Assembly: GCA_965222895.1 (NCBI GenBank)
Contig: CBDCVB010000001.1
Span: forward strand, 248,001-312,000
Source of the DNA: Bin87 sp965222895
GTDB lineage: Bacteria > Chloroflexota > Dehalococcoidia > Lucifugimonadales > UBA3495
Direction of reading: 5' to 3'
Length of the DNA stretch: 64,000 nt
The notes below the pieces were generated by a model. It ran no database searches. It was not told where the DNA came from and was given only the letters and a program-made list of their open reading frames with translations. Below are positions 17,994-27,408 of the stretch, piece after piece. Each line of letters starts with the position of its first letter. Position 1 is the first letter of the stretch. A program made the translations under genes and the position numbers.

Positions 17994-18905
17994 TCAATTC
18001 GTTTGGGACTGGTACCAGTCGATAATTTCAGACCCGGTGGCGGCCCAGACTCCACCCTGCTCCATCATGTGACCCAGGGCCTGATCGACGCTGCCGATGC
18101 GGAAGGGTTGGCCGACCAGCCAGGGATGCAAATTCAGCGCCAGCAGGCGACCGTTGGCGGCGCCGTCCTCACGCAGCGTATCGAAACTCTCGGTGAGCAT
18201 TCGCTGGTATTGGGCCACCGTGACCCTCCGCTGCGCCAGCGCCGCCACGTCGTCCAGCTCGTAGAGTATGGGCAGTGCAAAGAAGGGGTTTGCCCCTGCG
18301 GTCATCGGATAGGGTTGTTCGTCGTTGGCCCAGTCGCAAACGTAGCGCAGGCCGGCCTCGGCCAAAAGTTGGGGAGTGCGTTGGGACTCGCCGTACTCCG
18401 GCCCCAACCAGCCCCGGGGCGTGGTTCCGGTCGCTCCGGTCAACGCGTCAATGGAGGCCTGGATGTACTCCCGCTCCTCGCCTTCCGTCATATTACTGGT
18501 GATGATGCGGCTCACCGAGATGCCGTGGCCGATAATCTCGCCGCCCCGGTCCAGGCAGTGGCGCACCAGGTACGGATAGTTTTCGGCGGTGATGGCGTCC
18601 ATGGCGATGGTGGGTTGAATGCCGTGTTTCTCCAGCACATCCAGCAGCCGGAAGATGCCCACCCGATGCCCGTATTCCCGGTGCGACATACGAGCGTAGT
18701 CCGGAAAGGCCCGGGGCGCAGAGCCGCCGGACAGGTTGGCGACCTGAAAACTCCCGTCCGGCGCCTGCCACTCCATGTGCTCCAGCACCAGGATGACGCA
18801 TAGGGCCACCGGAGCATTTTCCGGCCAGCGCAGGCTTGGTCGGCTGATGATGGGCGACCACTCATGGTGGGGGTGGTCCATGCCGAAAGTGCGTTGAGCA
18901 GTCAT
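17994..18905 (-). CDS. Polysaccharide deacetylase-like (NodB-fold) protein, PuuE/allantoinase type
   Basis: A 303-residue NodB-fold hydrolase. Sequence features include EHMEWQAPDG near the N-terminus, GRRVGIFRLLD-like region, IIGHGISVSR (metal His) and LNLHPWLVGQP near the C-terminus. Members with this layout include cofactor-independent allantoinases as well as carbohydrate deacetylases. There is no signal peptide, which favours a cytosolic metabolic role. Its close paralogue lies immediately upstream and an amidohydrolase immediately downstream. Confidence 0.8.
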   Translation of the reverse strand: MTAQRTFGMDHPHHEWSPIISRPSLRWPENAPVALCVILVLEHMEWQAPDGSFQVANLSGGSAPRAFPDYARMSHREYGHRVGIFRLLDVLEKHGIQPTIAMDAITAENYPYLVRHCLDRGGEIIGHGISVSRIITSNMTEGEEREYIQASIDALTGATGTTPRGWLGPEYGESQRTPQLLAEAGLRYVCDWANDEQPYPMTAGANPFFALPILYELDDVAALAQRRVTVAQYQRMLTESFDTLREDGAANGRLLALNLHPWLVGQPFRIGSVDQALGHMMEQGGVWAATGSEIIDWYQSQTN

Positions 18906-19010
18906 GTTGGCGGCGCTCCTGTCAGGCGACTGTGTTGGTTATCCGGGCCGCCGGCCGACGACGCCGGCAATACGTTGGCGGCAATGCGCTGGCGGATCAG
19001 ATGGCCGGCG

Positions 19011-19922
19011 TCATCCTCCCAGTTGTTGGGCGTGGGTTACGGCCTGATCGTAGTAGTTGGCGATATAGTAGTCGGCAATCTCGTCGGCGGTGGTCTGCCA
19101 GACGCCATCGTGGGACATGATATAACCCAGCACGTCGTCCAGGTACTTGACCCGGTGGGGCTGGCCAATCAGGAAGGGATGCAGTGCAATGCACATGACC
19201 CGGCCGCTCTCGGCGCCTTCCGCGTAGAGCTGGTCGAACTGCGCCTTGCAGATGTCGGCGAAGTAGTCCGTCCCGTAGTGATTGTCGCGCAGTACCGTGG
19301 AGTCGTTCAGTTCGATGGAGTAGGGCACCGACACCAGCTTCCCCGCATTTACCTTGATGGGTGTCGGTTGGTCATCGTGGAACCAGTCGGTATGGTAGAT
19401 CAGACCGGCCTCTGCCATCAGGTCGGGCGTTCTCACGCTGCCGGAGATGGCCGGCCCCAGCATTCCCTTCAGCTGCTTCCCGGTGTGCCGATGCAGGGTG
19501 TCGATGCAGTCCCGGTAGAATTCCCGCTCCTGCTCTTCGGTGTGGGTGTAAAGGTAGCGGGTGTTGTAGATGCCGTGGCTCATGAAATCGTAGTCGCGCT
19601 CCACCATGGCTTCGGCAATTTCCGGGAAGTGTTCCAGCACCGCCAGGTTCAGCGAGACGCAACAGCGGATGCCGTGCTTGTCCAGTGGTTCCAGCATCCG
19701 CCAGAAACCCACTCGGTTGCCGTAATCCCGGTAGGAGTATTGCTGTACGTCGGGGTAGGGAGTGCGCGGCCACGGGTTGCGCACTCCCTCGTTCTCCGGC
19801 AGGTACTCGTAATGCTCCACGTTAGGGGAAATCCAGAGCGCCACCCGGGCGTCGTTGGGCCACTTGATGACAGGCCGGTCGATGATGGGCAAGTAGTCGA
19901 TGCGGTCTGGCGGTAGTGCCAT
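19011..19922 (-). CDS. Polysaccharide deacetylase-like (NodB-fold) protein, paralogue
   Basis: A 303-residue protein of the same length and layout as its downstream neighbour: EHYEYLPENEG, RVGFWRMLEPLDKHGI, DFMSHGIYNTRY, ALHPFLIGQPHRVKYLDD. The metal-binding His positions appear conserved in both copies. It starts the three-gene minus-strand operon and is separated from the next gene by 105 bp. No signal peptide is visible. The tandem pair may form a heteromer or have split substrates; this is inference. Confidence 0.8.
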   Translation of the reverse strand: MALPPDRIDYLPIIDRPVIKWPNDARVALWISPNVEHYEYLPENEGVRNPWPRTPYPDVQQYSYRDYGNRVGFWRMLEPLDKHGIRCCVSLNLAVLEHFPEIAEAMVERDYDFMSHGIYNTRYLYTHTEEQEREFYRDCIDTLHRHTGKQLKGMLGPAISGSVRTPDLMAEAGLIYHTDWFHDDQPTPIKVNAGKLVSVPYSIELNDSTVLRDNHYGTDYFADICKAQFDQLYAEGAESGRVMCIALHPFLIGQPHRVKYLDDVLGYIMSHDGVWQTTADEIADYYIANYYDQAVTHAQQLGG

Positions 19923-20009
19923 CGGTTATTCCTCCTGTGGTCAAATGGGACGCCGGCGATAAATTGTCTTGCCGCAGTCTACCAGCAAAATCCGGAACCC
20001 ATTTCCCTC

Positions 20010-20180
20010 TCTCACGTGTACCTACTTTGTCAAACCAAACTGGCCTACTGTCATTGCGAGCGCAGCGTGGCAATCTCGTCGCCGTAGCAATGGTGGTTTG
20101 CCAACGTGTGCTCAACCTCAACGAGATTGCCACGTCGCTGCGCTTCTCGCAATGACAGATTAAAGTGGGTACGCGCGGGA
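20010..20180. mobile_element. MITE-like element, family 1 (copy 1)
   Basis: The ends CTCACGTGTACCTACTTT (20011-20028) and AAAGTGGGTACGCG (20162-20175) are imperfect inverted repeats. The inside is itself a long palindrome: TCATTGCGAG...GTGGCAATCTCGT on the left and CGAGATTGCCAC...CTCGCAATGACA on the right. There is no coding capacity. Related copies lie at 33909-34081 and 50550-50765. The element occupies most of the gap between two minus-strand genes. Confidence 0.7.
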
Positions 20181-20244
20181 TCTCCCTCTCCCTTGACGGG
20201 AGTGGGTTGGGGTGAGGGTGAAAATTTCGAGTTGACAACACTCC

Positions 20245-21225
20245 CTAATCCAAAAACCCCGACTCCCGCCGCCACTGCACGTAATCCGTCAGACCGGCGG
20301 CCAGGTCATAGCGGGGTGTCCAGCCCAGGTCATGCCACAGCCGATAGCCGGATAGTGGCCCCCGCGTCGGTCCCAGGGCAGCGCCGGCGTCTGGCTGGGC
20401 TTCAGATTCGACCAGCCTAACCTCCGGAAAAAGTTCGGCCAGCTTGCGCTGAATCTCGCCGCCGGTAATCGGAACGCCGTTGGTGATGTTGTAAAGGTCG
20501 TGGGGTAGTTCGGGTGCGTCCACGACGGTGGCGACGGCGGATGCGGTATCCAGGACGTAGGTCAAGTCCCGGCCGTGGTCGGAATGGTCCATCGCGATGG
20601 GCTCGCCCCGCAGCAGCTGTCCCGTCCATTGGTACGGAGTGGACATATTGCTGCGATGGCCGGTAACCCGCTCCATGGGGCCGTAGGGCGTGCTGACCCG
20701 CAGACTCACCGCGCCAAAACCGTGCAGCTGGCCGTAGCGCCGGGCCAGGCACTCGCTGGCGAACTTGGTAATGCCGTACAGATTGCCGGGTTGGGGAGCA
20801 TCATCTTCGTTGTAGGTCTGGTCGGGTTCACGGGTCAGGCCGTAGGCAGCGCCGGAGCTAATATAAACAAACCGCGCCACGCCAGCCAGCCTGGCCAGCT
20901 CCAGCAGGTTGCCGGTGCCAGTGAGATTTATGTCGAGGATGTCCTTGCTGCGGGCCGTTTCCAGGTCGGCGCGATTCACCGTGAACACCGCGGCGTGAAC
21001 CACTTTGTCAATGGTGTGGGCCGACCGCAGGGCATCCAGACCCGCCGCATCCAGAATGTCGCCGGTGAGGAAGGTGACGCGCGAGCTCAACTCGCCCAGA
21101 AACTGCTGCGTCAGCGAGTCGGGAGGCATTACGTCCAGGCTGACGACATCATGGCCACGCGCGGCCAGCTCCTTGACGATGTTGGCTCCGACAAAGCCGG
21201 CGCCGCCGGTTACCAGGATTGCCAT
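20245..21225 (-). CDS. NAD-dependent epimerase/dehydratase
   Basis: An extended SDR of 326 residues from the chosen start (MAILVTGGAGFVGANIV at 21225; an in-frame ATG three codons earlier at 21234 is possible). The Rossmann motif GGAGFVG, YISSGAAYG, the active-site YGITK and the SDR C-terminal region (GWTPRYDLAAGLTDYV) are all present. It should act on a sugar nucleotide or related metabolite. It lies upstream of the NodB-fold operon but a MITE-like element separates them. Confidence 0.87.
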   Translation of the reverse strand: MAILVTGGAGFVGANIVKELAARGHDVVSLDVMPPDSLTQQFLGELSSRVTFLTGDILDAAGLDALRSAHTIDKVVHAAVFTVNRADLETARSKDILDINLTGTGNLLELARLAGVARFVYISSGAAYGLTREPDQTYNEDDAPQPGNLYGITKFASECLARRYGQLHGFGAVSLRVSTPYGPMERVTGHRSNMSTPYQWTGQLLRGEPIAMDHSDHGRDLTYVLDTASAVATVVDAPELPHDLYNITNGVPITGGEIQRKLAELFPEVRLVESEAQPDAGAALGPTRGPLSGYRLWHDLGWTPRYDLAAGLTDYVQWRRESGFLD

Positions 21226-21234
21226 TCTGTCCAT

Positions 21235-21753
21235 CTCCCCGGATTGTATTCCCTTCCTGTACCCATTCGATGGGGCTTTTGTAGTGCGACCCTCACGTGC
21301 CTACCCACGCAGAACGACCTGACGGGAACGACCACTACGTATGTTAGGGACACGCAGAAGTCTAATCGCACGGCATTTCCCAGTCAAACCGCGCAGTACT
21401 CCGGACGTAGCATTCGGAGAAACTCCGGCCGGCGGCCACATTCCAGGAAATGCTGGGATAGAATGGCACTCGCAGCGCAATCCGCCGGCTCATAATGCAG
21501 GGCCTTTCGATTATCGGAACGTAGCGGCCAAAGGTGAACTGGCGACAGCGTTGGTCGATACGGCTACGAGATTGCCACGCTGCGCTCGCAATGACATCAG
21601 GGGACAATCGAAAGACCCGGCTCATAATGACCGGTGATTGATAACCAGCGAACGACCGGCCCCCACCAGTAACCGGCTCACCCGCCCGCCGGTAGAAGCG
21701 TTATCCCACGTTCAAGCCCGGTACCAGATGCAAACGGAGGTGTATTAAACACT
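21235..21753. other. Intergenic region with a MITE-like inverted repeat
   Basis: No gene is supported. It contains the family 2 short element described separately (21498-21618) and, inside that, half of the TCATTGCGAG palindromic repeat (GAGATTGCCACG to GCAATGACA, 21567-21595). The remaining sequence upstream of the GMC gene ends with a GGAGG ribosome site at about 21737. Confidence 0.5.
21498..21618. mobile_element. MITE-like element, family 2 (copy 1)
   Basis: Inverted ends GGGCCTTTCGATTATC (21500-21515) and GACAATCGAAAGACCC (21603-21618) enclose about 120 bp without coding capacity. A 13-bp direct repeat CCGGCTCATAATG occurs on both sides (21485-21497 and 21617-21629), which looks like a target duplication slightly overlapping the right end. 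A second copy with the same ends lies at 52859-53001. Confidence 0.6.
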
Positions 21754-23286
21754 ATGAAGTACGACGTAATCGTAGTCGGCGGCGGTTCCGCAGGTTCGGT
21801 GGTGGCCAGCCGATTGTCGGAGGATCCAGCGCGCTCGGTGTTGCTGCTGGAGGCCGGCCAGGATTATCCCAACCCGGAATTCCTGCCGGAAGCCGTGCGC
21901 AATGGCTACTCCAACGACGGCGAACAACCCGGTTCGCCAATATCGTGGTCGCTGCGCGGCATCATCAACGACCAGCAGGGTGAAATCAACATCGCCCAGG
22001 GCAAGGTCATCGGCGGCTCCGGATCCATCAACGGACAGGTTTACCTGCGCGGGCTACCCGAAGACTTTGAACGCTGGGTGTCGTTCGGCAACGAGGAGTG
22101 GACCTATCTGAAAGTCCTGCCGTTCTTCCGCAAGGCCGAAACCGACCTGGACATCCAGGATGACTTCCACGGCAGCGACGGCCCCATCCCCATAGTGCGA
22201 CGGGAAAACGAGCCGTGGCCCGACGTCCAGCAGGCATTTCACGCCGCCGCCATGGAGCGCGGCTACGCGCGCAACCCCGACCTGAACGGCCCCGATTCCG
22301 CCGGTATCGGAGCCATCCCCATGAACAACCGGGCGGGCGTTCGCATGAGCACTGCCATCACCCACCTGAACCCGGTGCGCCATCGGCTCAACCTGACGGT
22401 GCGGGGCAACGTGCTGGCGCGCCGGGTGCTTTTCGTAGGGTCTCAGGTGGCCGGACTGGAAGTGGAAAGCGGCGGCGAGATTTTCAACGTTGAGGCCGAC
22501 CAGGTGGTGTTGTGCGCCGGCGCGCTGAAGTCGCCACACCTTCTGATGCTGTCCGGCATTGGCCCGCGCGAACAACTGGAAGAGTTCGGCATCCCGGTGA
22601 TCCAAGAGCTGCCGGGCGTGGGTGGAAATCTGTTCAACCATCCCATGGGAAACGTGTCGTTCCAGGTAAAAGACCACGTTGAACTGCACGCCAACGCCGG
22701 CGCCCTGCGGTTCGGGCTGCGCGTTACCTCGGAGCCGCCTTCGCAACCCTGCGACGTGATGCTGCACACGCTGGGAGTCTTCAACGTCATGACCGGCGAG
22801 CATCTGCCCGACCGCACGGCTCGCATCGCCTGTGCCCTCGAGTTGCCGGAAGGCTCGGGTTGGGTACGCCTGGCCTCAAGCGACCCGGCGGTGCAGCCGG
22901 CCATCAACTACCGCTACCTGCACAACGAGCACGATATGCGTCGGATGCGCGACGCGGTGCGGTTGGCGGCGAGCCTGCTGGAGTCGGAGGCGTATCGGGA
23001 CGTGATGGATTACCGCATCTCCCCTACGGATGAGGTTCTCGCTGGTGACGATGCACTGGACAGCTGGATTCGCCAGACCGTGGGCACTTCCCGCCATGTC
23101 TCCGGCACCTGCCGGATCGGCCCCGATGCCGACCCGCTGGCGGTAACCGACCAGCAGTGTCGCGTCCGCGGCGTGCAGGGACTTTGGGTTGCCGATTCGT
23201 CGATAATGCCACAGGTAACCAGGGCCAACACCAACGCCACGGCCATCATGATTGGCGAACGCGTGGCCGCCTGGATAGCGGAGTAA
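21754..23286 (+). CDS. GMC-family FAD-dependent oxidoreductase (choline/glucose dehydrogenase-like)
   Basis: A 510-residue flavoprotein that would oxidise an alcohol to the aldehyde or ketone. The N-terminus has the FAD-binding VVGGGSAGSVVASRLSE, followed by LLLEAG, GGSGSINGQVYLRG (GMC signature 1), GALKSPHLLMLSGIGP (signature 2) and a C-terminal SRHVSGTCRIG with the active-site His region and ANTNATAIMIGE. The frame is intact and of family length. NIPSNAP and FAH genes follow on the same strand, consistent with one catabolic transcript. Confidence 0.92.
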   Translation: MKYDVIVVGGGSAGSVVASRLSEDPARSVLLLEAGQDYPNPEFLPEAVRNGYSNDGEQPGSPISWSLRGIINDQQGEINIAQGKVIGGSGSINGQVYLRGLPEDFERWVSFGNEEWTYLKVLPFFRKAETDLDIQDDFHGSDGPIPIVRRENEPWPDVQQAFHAAAMERGYARNPDLNGPDSAGIGAIPMNNRAGVRMSTAITHLNPVRHRLNLTVRGNVLARRVLFVGSQVAGLEVESGGEIFNVEADQVVLCAGALKSPHLLMLSGIGPREQLEEFGIPVIQELPGVGGNLFNHPMGNVSFQVKDHVELHANAGALRFGLRVTSEPPSQPCDVMLHTLGVFNVMTGEHLPDRTARIACALELPEGSGWVRLASSDPAVQPAINYRYLHNEHDMRRMRDAVRLAASLLESEAYRDVMDYRISPTDEVLAGDDALDSWIRQTVGTSRHVSGTCRIGPDADPLAVTDQQCRVRGVQGLWVADSSIMPQVTRANTNATAIMIGERVAAWIAE

Positions 23287-23409
23287 CCAGGCAGCCGGGT
23301 AGCGGTTGCCCCGGTTCGGCCAGGCCGTTACACTGCCGGTGTTCTGACTGATGAACGCGGGACTATTGAACGTGAGACTAGGCCGGGCGGCAAGCCCACG
23401 GAGATTTTT

Positions 23410-24027
23410 ATGATTTATGAAGTCCGTACCTACGACATGAAACCCGGAGCGGTGCCCCAGGCTGAGGAGGCCTTTGCCGAGGCATTGCCCTACCGCGAGA
23501 AATATTCCCCCATTGCCGCCTTCTGGCACACCGAGATTGGGCCGCTGAACCAGATTATCCACGTCTGGGGCTACGACAGTCTCGCTGAGCGGGAACGTAT
23601 CCGCGCCGAAGCGAGCCAGGATGCCAACTGGCCGCCCAAAATCACCCCGGGCAACATCGTCAACATGAACTCGGAGGTCTGGACGCCGGCCCCGTTCATG
23701 CGCCCCATGGGCGGCGACCAAGCGTTGGGCAACATCTACGAAATGCGCACCTACACCTACGAGAACGGTTCCATGCCGGAGCTGCTGCGCCGTTGGGCCG
23801 ATTCGCTGCCCTACCGGGAAGAGTTCTCGCCGCTGGCCGCCGGCATGTACACCGAGTTCGGCAACCTGAACCGCTGGATGCACGTGTGGCCCTACCAGGA
23901 CCTGAACCACCGCGCCGAAGTGCGGGCCGAAGCCAGTAAGATTCCCCAATGGCCTTCGGGAGCGCCCGGCAGGGTCAGCCAGGAAAACAAGATTATGATA
24001 CCGGCCAGCTTCTCGCCCATGCACTAA
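23410..24027 (+). CDS. NIPSNAP family protein, two tandem domains
   Basis: A 205-residue protein made of two NIPSNAP (dimeric alpha/beta barrel) domains. Each begins YEVRTYDMKPG or YEMRTYTYENG and contains the repeated features LPYREKYSP/LPYREEFSP and IHVWGYDSL/MHVWPYQDL. NIPSNAP proteins are small cytosolic proteins of uncertain enzymatic role, often near catabolic genes. It lies between the GMC oxidoreductase (123 bp) and FAH (80 bp). Confidence 0.87.
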   Translation: MIYEVRTYDMKPGAVPQAEEAFAEALPYREKYSPIAAFWHTEIGPLNQIIHVWGYDSLAERERIRAEASQDANWPPKITPGNIVNMNSEVWTPAPFMRPMGGDQALGNIYEMRTYTYENGSMPELLRRWADSLPYREEFSPLAAGMYTEFGNLNRWMHVWPYQDLNHRAEVRAEASKIPQWPSGAPGRVSQENKIMIPASFSPMH

Positions 24028-24107
24028 CGGCCGCGGCCCTTGCCGGTGCATCGCGACCATCACGTCAAGGCAGGCAGCAACCCATCGGATAACCGAGGAA
24101 CCTAACT

Positions 24108-25124
24108 ATGAAACTTCTCACCTACGATCCGGGAACCGGGTCGCGCTGCGGGGTACTGCAGGACGATGCGGTAGTTGACGTGGCGGCGTTGATTGGCGCC
24201 GGGCAACCGTTGCCGGACGTGCGCGCACTGCTGGAACTGGGAGATTCCCCCATTGACCGGGTGGCAGACGCCCTGGCCAGCAACGTGGCTGCTCCTCGAG
24301 TGGCCCTGGCCGACGTGCGCTTGCGCGCTCCCGTGCTGCAACCGCCAACGGTGCGGGACTACATCGTCTACGAGGAACACGCCACATCCCAGGGGACACG
24401 CGAAATCGACCCGGTGTGGTACCGAATGCCCGTGTTCTACTTCTCCAACCCGCTGGTCATCTACGGGCCCGACGAGCAGGTGCCGTACCCGTCAGCCTCC
24501 GACCAACTGGACTACGAACTGGAAATTGGCTGCATCATCGGTCGTGCTGGCACCAACGTCCCGGCCTCCGAAGCCATGCAGTACATCGCGGGTTTCTGCA
24601 TCTTCAACGACTGGAGCGCGCGCGACCTCCAGTTTGACGAGATGACTTTTGGCCTGGGGCCGGCCAAGGGTAAAGACTCCGCATCGTCCATCGGCCCCTG
24701 GCTGGTTACCACCGATGAGCTGGAACCATACATCCACGACGGCCGGCTCGATGTGGCCTGCCACGTCAGGGTCAACGGCGACGACTGGCTGAAGAATGGC
24801 GAAGCTCGCAACGCCTACTACAGCTGGGGCGAGATTATCGAACGAGCGTCAAAAGACAGCCGCATCGCCCCCGGCGACGTGATAGGCAGCGGCACCGTCG
24901 GCGGCGGTTCGATTCGGGAGTCGATTCGCAAGGGCTACGAAAACGCCCGCTGGCTCGAACCCGGCGACGTGGTGGAAATGGAAGTGGAGCACATCGGCGT
25001 GCTACGCAACGATCTGGGGCAGAAGGTCGGCGTCGACGCCAATTACCGCTACCTGCCCAGTAACCCCACTGCCACACCGGAGCGAGGCTCGGCGCGGGAC
25101 TATCGCTATCACCGAACCCGCTAG
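24108..25124 (+). CDS. Fumarylacetoacetate hydrolase (FAH) family protein
   Basis: A 338-residue member of the FAH family, which hydrolyses or hydrates ring-cleavage products. The metal-binding Glu/Asp motifs are visible as YELEIGCIIG and FNDWSARDLQ, with GKDSASSIGPWLVT and GDVIGSGTVGGGSI completing the active site. A GAGGA ribosome site precedes the ATG. It ends shortly before a strong hairpin terminator. Together with the dioxygenases in the window it suits the lower part of an aromatic pathway, though the substrate is unproven. Confidence 0.9.
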   Translation: MKLLTYDPGTGSRCGVLQDDAVVDVAALIGAGQPLPDVRALLELGDSPIDRVADALASNVAAPRVALADVRLRAPVLQPPTVRDYIVYEEHATSQGTREIDPVWYRMPVFYFSNPLVIYGPDEQVPYPSASDQLDYELEIGCIIGRAGTNVPASEAMQYIAGFCIFNDWSARDLQFDEMTFGLGPAKGKDSASSIGPWLVTTDELEPYIHDGRLDVACHVRVNGDDWLKNGEARNAYYSWGEIIERASKDSRIAPGDVIGSGTVGGGSIRESIRKGYENARWLEPGDVVEMEVEHIGVLRNDLGQKVGVDANYRYLPSNPTATPERGSARDYRYHRTR

Positions 25125-25153
25125 CCGGCGCCAGACTCCTGTACGAGGTCACC

Positions 25154-25186
25154 CGAGGGCAACCATTGCGGTTGCCCTCGCTTTTC
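25154..25186 (+). terminator. Rho-independent terminator after the FAH gene
   Basis: An 11-bp perfect stem (CGAGGGCAACC at 25154-25164 with GGTTGCCCTCG at 25170-25180) with a 5-base loop is followed by CTTTTCTC. It lies between convergent genes and could act in both directions. Confidence 0.85.
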
Positions 25187-25192
25187 TCAGTG

Positions 25193-26008
25193 TCAGTCGG
25201 CCTCCACCGCAGAAAGGAACTGAACGACCCGCCTGGCGTACTGCTCGGGCTCCTCGGAGTGAGGGCGCACCTCGGCCCATTGGCAGTTGGGCACCAGACG
25301 GTGAACCATCTCAGCCACGCGCCTCGGATGCACGTCGTTGTTCCCCGGCATGACCATTGCCGGAACCCGGATACTCTGGAGCGCCTGCTTGGTCATCCCC
25401 AGGGTCAGGAATGGGGCGTCGAATAGTGCGTAGATGGTGTCGCGCATCACCTGGACGAAATCCTCGGTGCTCATCGCCTCCAGGTTCTTTCGGTACTCGG
25501 CATCGGTCTGGGCAATCTCCGGACTGAATGGGGAAAAGCGGTCGTCGGGGTCGAACGCTGCCACCACCGACGAGATGCTGTCGTTTTCCGCCATATCCAT
25601 GCTCTTGAACAGCTTGCCGGTGAGATAGCCGTCGCAGATTACGCTTCCGGCAATGTTGGAAGGGAAAATGGCGCGCACCCGTTCCGGACGACGGTAGGCG
25701 CAACCGAAGGAAATGGCGGCTCCAAACGATCCACCGCCCAGATAGGCCTGGTCTATCCCCAACGTGTCCATCAGGCCGAAAACGTCGTCGCAAACCATAT
25801 CCCAGGTCTGAACTACCAGCGGGCTTCGTGATTGCCCACCGAAACGGCGGTCGTAGACCACGACACGGTGTTCTTGCGAGAGCGCCTCAATTACCGGCTG
25901 GTAACTGCTCGCGACACCCTGGAGTCCACCCGGCGAAAGGATGATGGGCGGTCCGCTGCCAGATTCTTCGTAATAGATCTCGGCGCCATTCACTTTTGCA
26001 ATAGCCAT
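25193..26008 (-). CDS. Alpha/beta hydrolase
   Basis: An alpha/beta-hydrolase fold protein of about 271 residues from the chosen start at 26008 (MAIAKVNGAEIYYEESGSG); an upstream in-frame ATG at 26044 would add 12 residues. The oxyanion region is SPGGLQG, the nucleophile elbow is GGGSFGAAIS, and a late VMPGNNDVHPR supplies the Asp region, with the His near VRPHSEEPEQ. It could be an esterase or a C-C hydrolase of ring-cleavage products. It is convergent with the FAH gene. Confidence 0.82.
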   Translation of the reverse strand: MAIAKVNGAEIYYEESGSGPPIILSPGGLQGVASSYQPVIEALSQEHRVVVYDRRFGGQSRSPLVVQTWDMVCDDVFGLMDTLGIDQAYLGGGSFGAAISFGCAYRRPERVRAIFPSNIAGSVICDGYLTGKLFKSMDMAENDSISSVVAAFDPDDRFSPFSPEIAQTDAEYRKNLEAMSTEDFVQVMRDTIYALFDAPFLTLGMTKQALQSIRVPAMVMPGNNDVHPRRVAEMVHRLVPNCQWAEVRPHSEEPEQYARRVVQFLSAVEAD

Positions 26009-26065
26009 CATTCGACCTCCCATCGGGTGTTCCAGTGCGCTCACCGTTGGCGCTGTTGGTACTAG

Positions 26066-27289
26066 TATTCAGTCAACGTTGGAAAGGCAGGGGTAAAGGC
26101 GGTGTAGTTTGGTTCTGGCGTCGTGGGTGTTGAACCGCCAGTTGATGGTGACGCCCGCTGCGTTGCGCTCGGTCTCGTAGGTCGTGATTTGGCGTTGCAG
26201 GGCGTCGGCGTCGGGGTTTCTGCCTTTGAGACAGGCTCGGCTCAACGCGCTGAATTCAATCTCCGCCATGTTCAGCCAACTGGCGTGTTTGGGCGTGTGG
26301 TGAAAATCCAGCCGCTTCGCGATGCGTCGGGCTTCAGCAGCCGGAAAGGTCTCGTAAAGGGAAGCCATGCGGTGGGTATTCAGATTGTCCAACACCACTC
26401 GGACCACCGGAGCTTCGGGGTAAGCTTCATCCACCAGCCACTGCATCTGGTGGGCGAAGTCCGGCATGGTGCGCCGCTCGGTAATCGCCACGTGGCGCCA
26501 GCCCGCCAGCGGTTCGCAGGTCAGGAAGATGTTGCGGGTGCCGCCGCGGCGATACTCGTAGTCCTGACGCAGCGGTCGTCCCGGCTGGACGGGCAGCGGG
26601 GTGCGCACCTCGGCCAGCAACTGGGTGGAAGTCTCATCAAAGCACACCACTGGCTGGTCGGGGTCGTAGGGCTCGGCATACAGATCCAGCACGTCCGCCA
26701 TGGCCGCGACGAACTCACCGCCTACTTTCGGGATGCACCATTGCTGCTTCCGCCAGGGCTTGAGGGTGTTTTTTTGAGCCGCAGCCGCACCGTCTCGTGG
26801 GATAACGACTCCACCAACCCCAACTCCACCACCTTGCCGGCCAACAACCGCAGGGGCCAGTGGTCATGGCCCTCGGGGGCGTCGCTGCACGCCAACGCAA
26901 TCAGGTGGGCTTCGCCCCGGTCATCCAGCTTGCAATACCGATTGGCTTGGGGATGGTCGTGCAGCACGCCGTCCAATCCCTCCTCCCTCGGAATACCGCC
27001 GTTTGGTGCGGAACACCGTGCGCTGCGCTGTGTCCAGGGCCGCCGCCACCTGGGACGCGTTCCATCCTTCGTCAGTCTTGAGCAGGATGCGCACCCGATT
27101 GATGACCCGAGCGGAGCGCTGGCCGCTGCGGATCAACTGCCGCAATTGCTCCCGATCTTCCTCCGACAACTGTACCGCGTATTTCTCCTGAACCATGGCT
27201 GCTGCACCTCCTGCACTGCTGTTTGCCAGCCAGCGTAGCAAACATAGCCCGCTTCACGCTTCATCTGCCTTTGCAGGTTTGACCGAATA
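26066..27289 (-). mobile_element. IS630-family insertion sequence (copy 1)
   Basis: The ends are TATTCAGTCAACGTTGG and, inverted at the right, TATTCGGTCAAACCTGC, with TA at both borders as expected for IS630. About 1.22 kb. A second, diverged copy is at 32379-33629. A separate short inverted-repeat element abuts the right end. Confidence 0.88.
26069..27241 (-). pseudogene. IS630-family transposase, broken in several frames
   Basis: The N-terminal helix-turn-helix part starts around 27241 (SGQRSARVINRVRILLKTDE, then AAALDTAQRTVFRTKRRY). Extra bases near 26990, relative to copy 2, break the frame. The middle (DGVLHDHPQANRYCKLDD) and the DDE half (VVCFDETSTQLLAEV; VVRVVLDNLNTH; KHASWLNMAEIEF) lie in further frames. 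The last shift occurs at a run of seven A residues (26769-26775 on the plus strand as T) that is conserved in copy 2. The element is probably defective because of the extra bases. Confidence 0.85.
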
Positions 27290-27408
27290 CTAGTACTCAG
27301 TCACGTTTGAAATGGCAGGATGATTTCACGGTTCACGGTCAGTTCCCCTCTCAGGTCCCTAAACCTTGCCTATCAGCAACTGCCATTTCTCGTATGACTG
27401 AGTACTAG
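27290..27408. mobile_element. Short inverted-repeat element (MITE) adjoining IS630
   Basis: CTAGTACTCAGTCA (27290-27303) is mirrored by TGACTGAGTACTAG (27395-27408), and AAATGGCAG follows inside on both arms. Interior is about 90 bp with no ORF. The ends resemble those of IS630 (TA-CTCAGTCA...GGCAG), so it looks like a non-autonomous relative. Confidence 0.7.
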
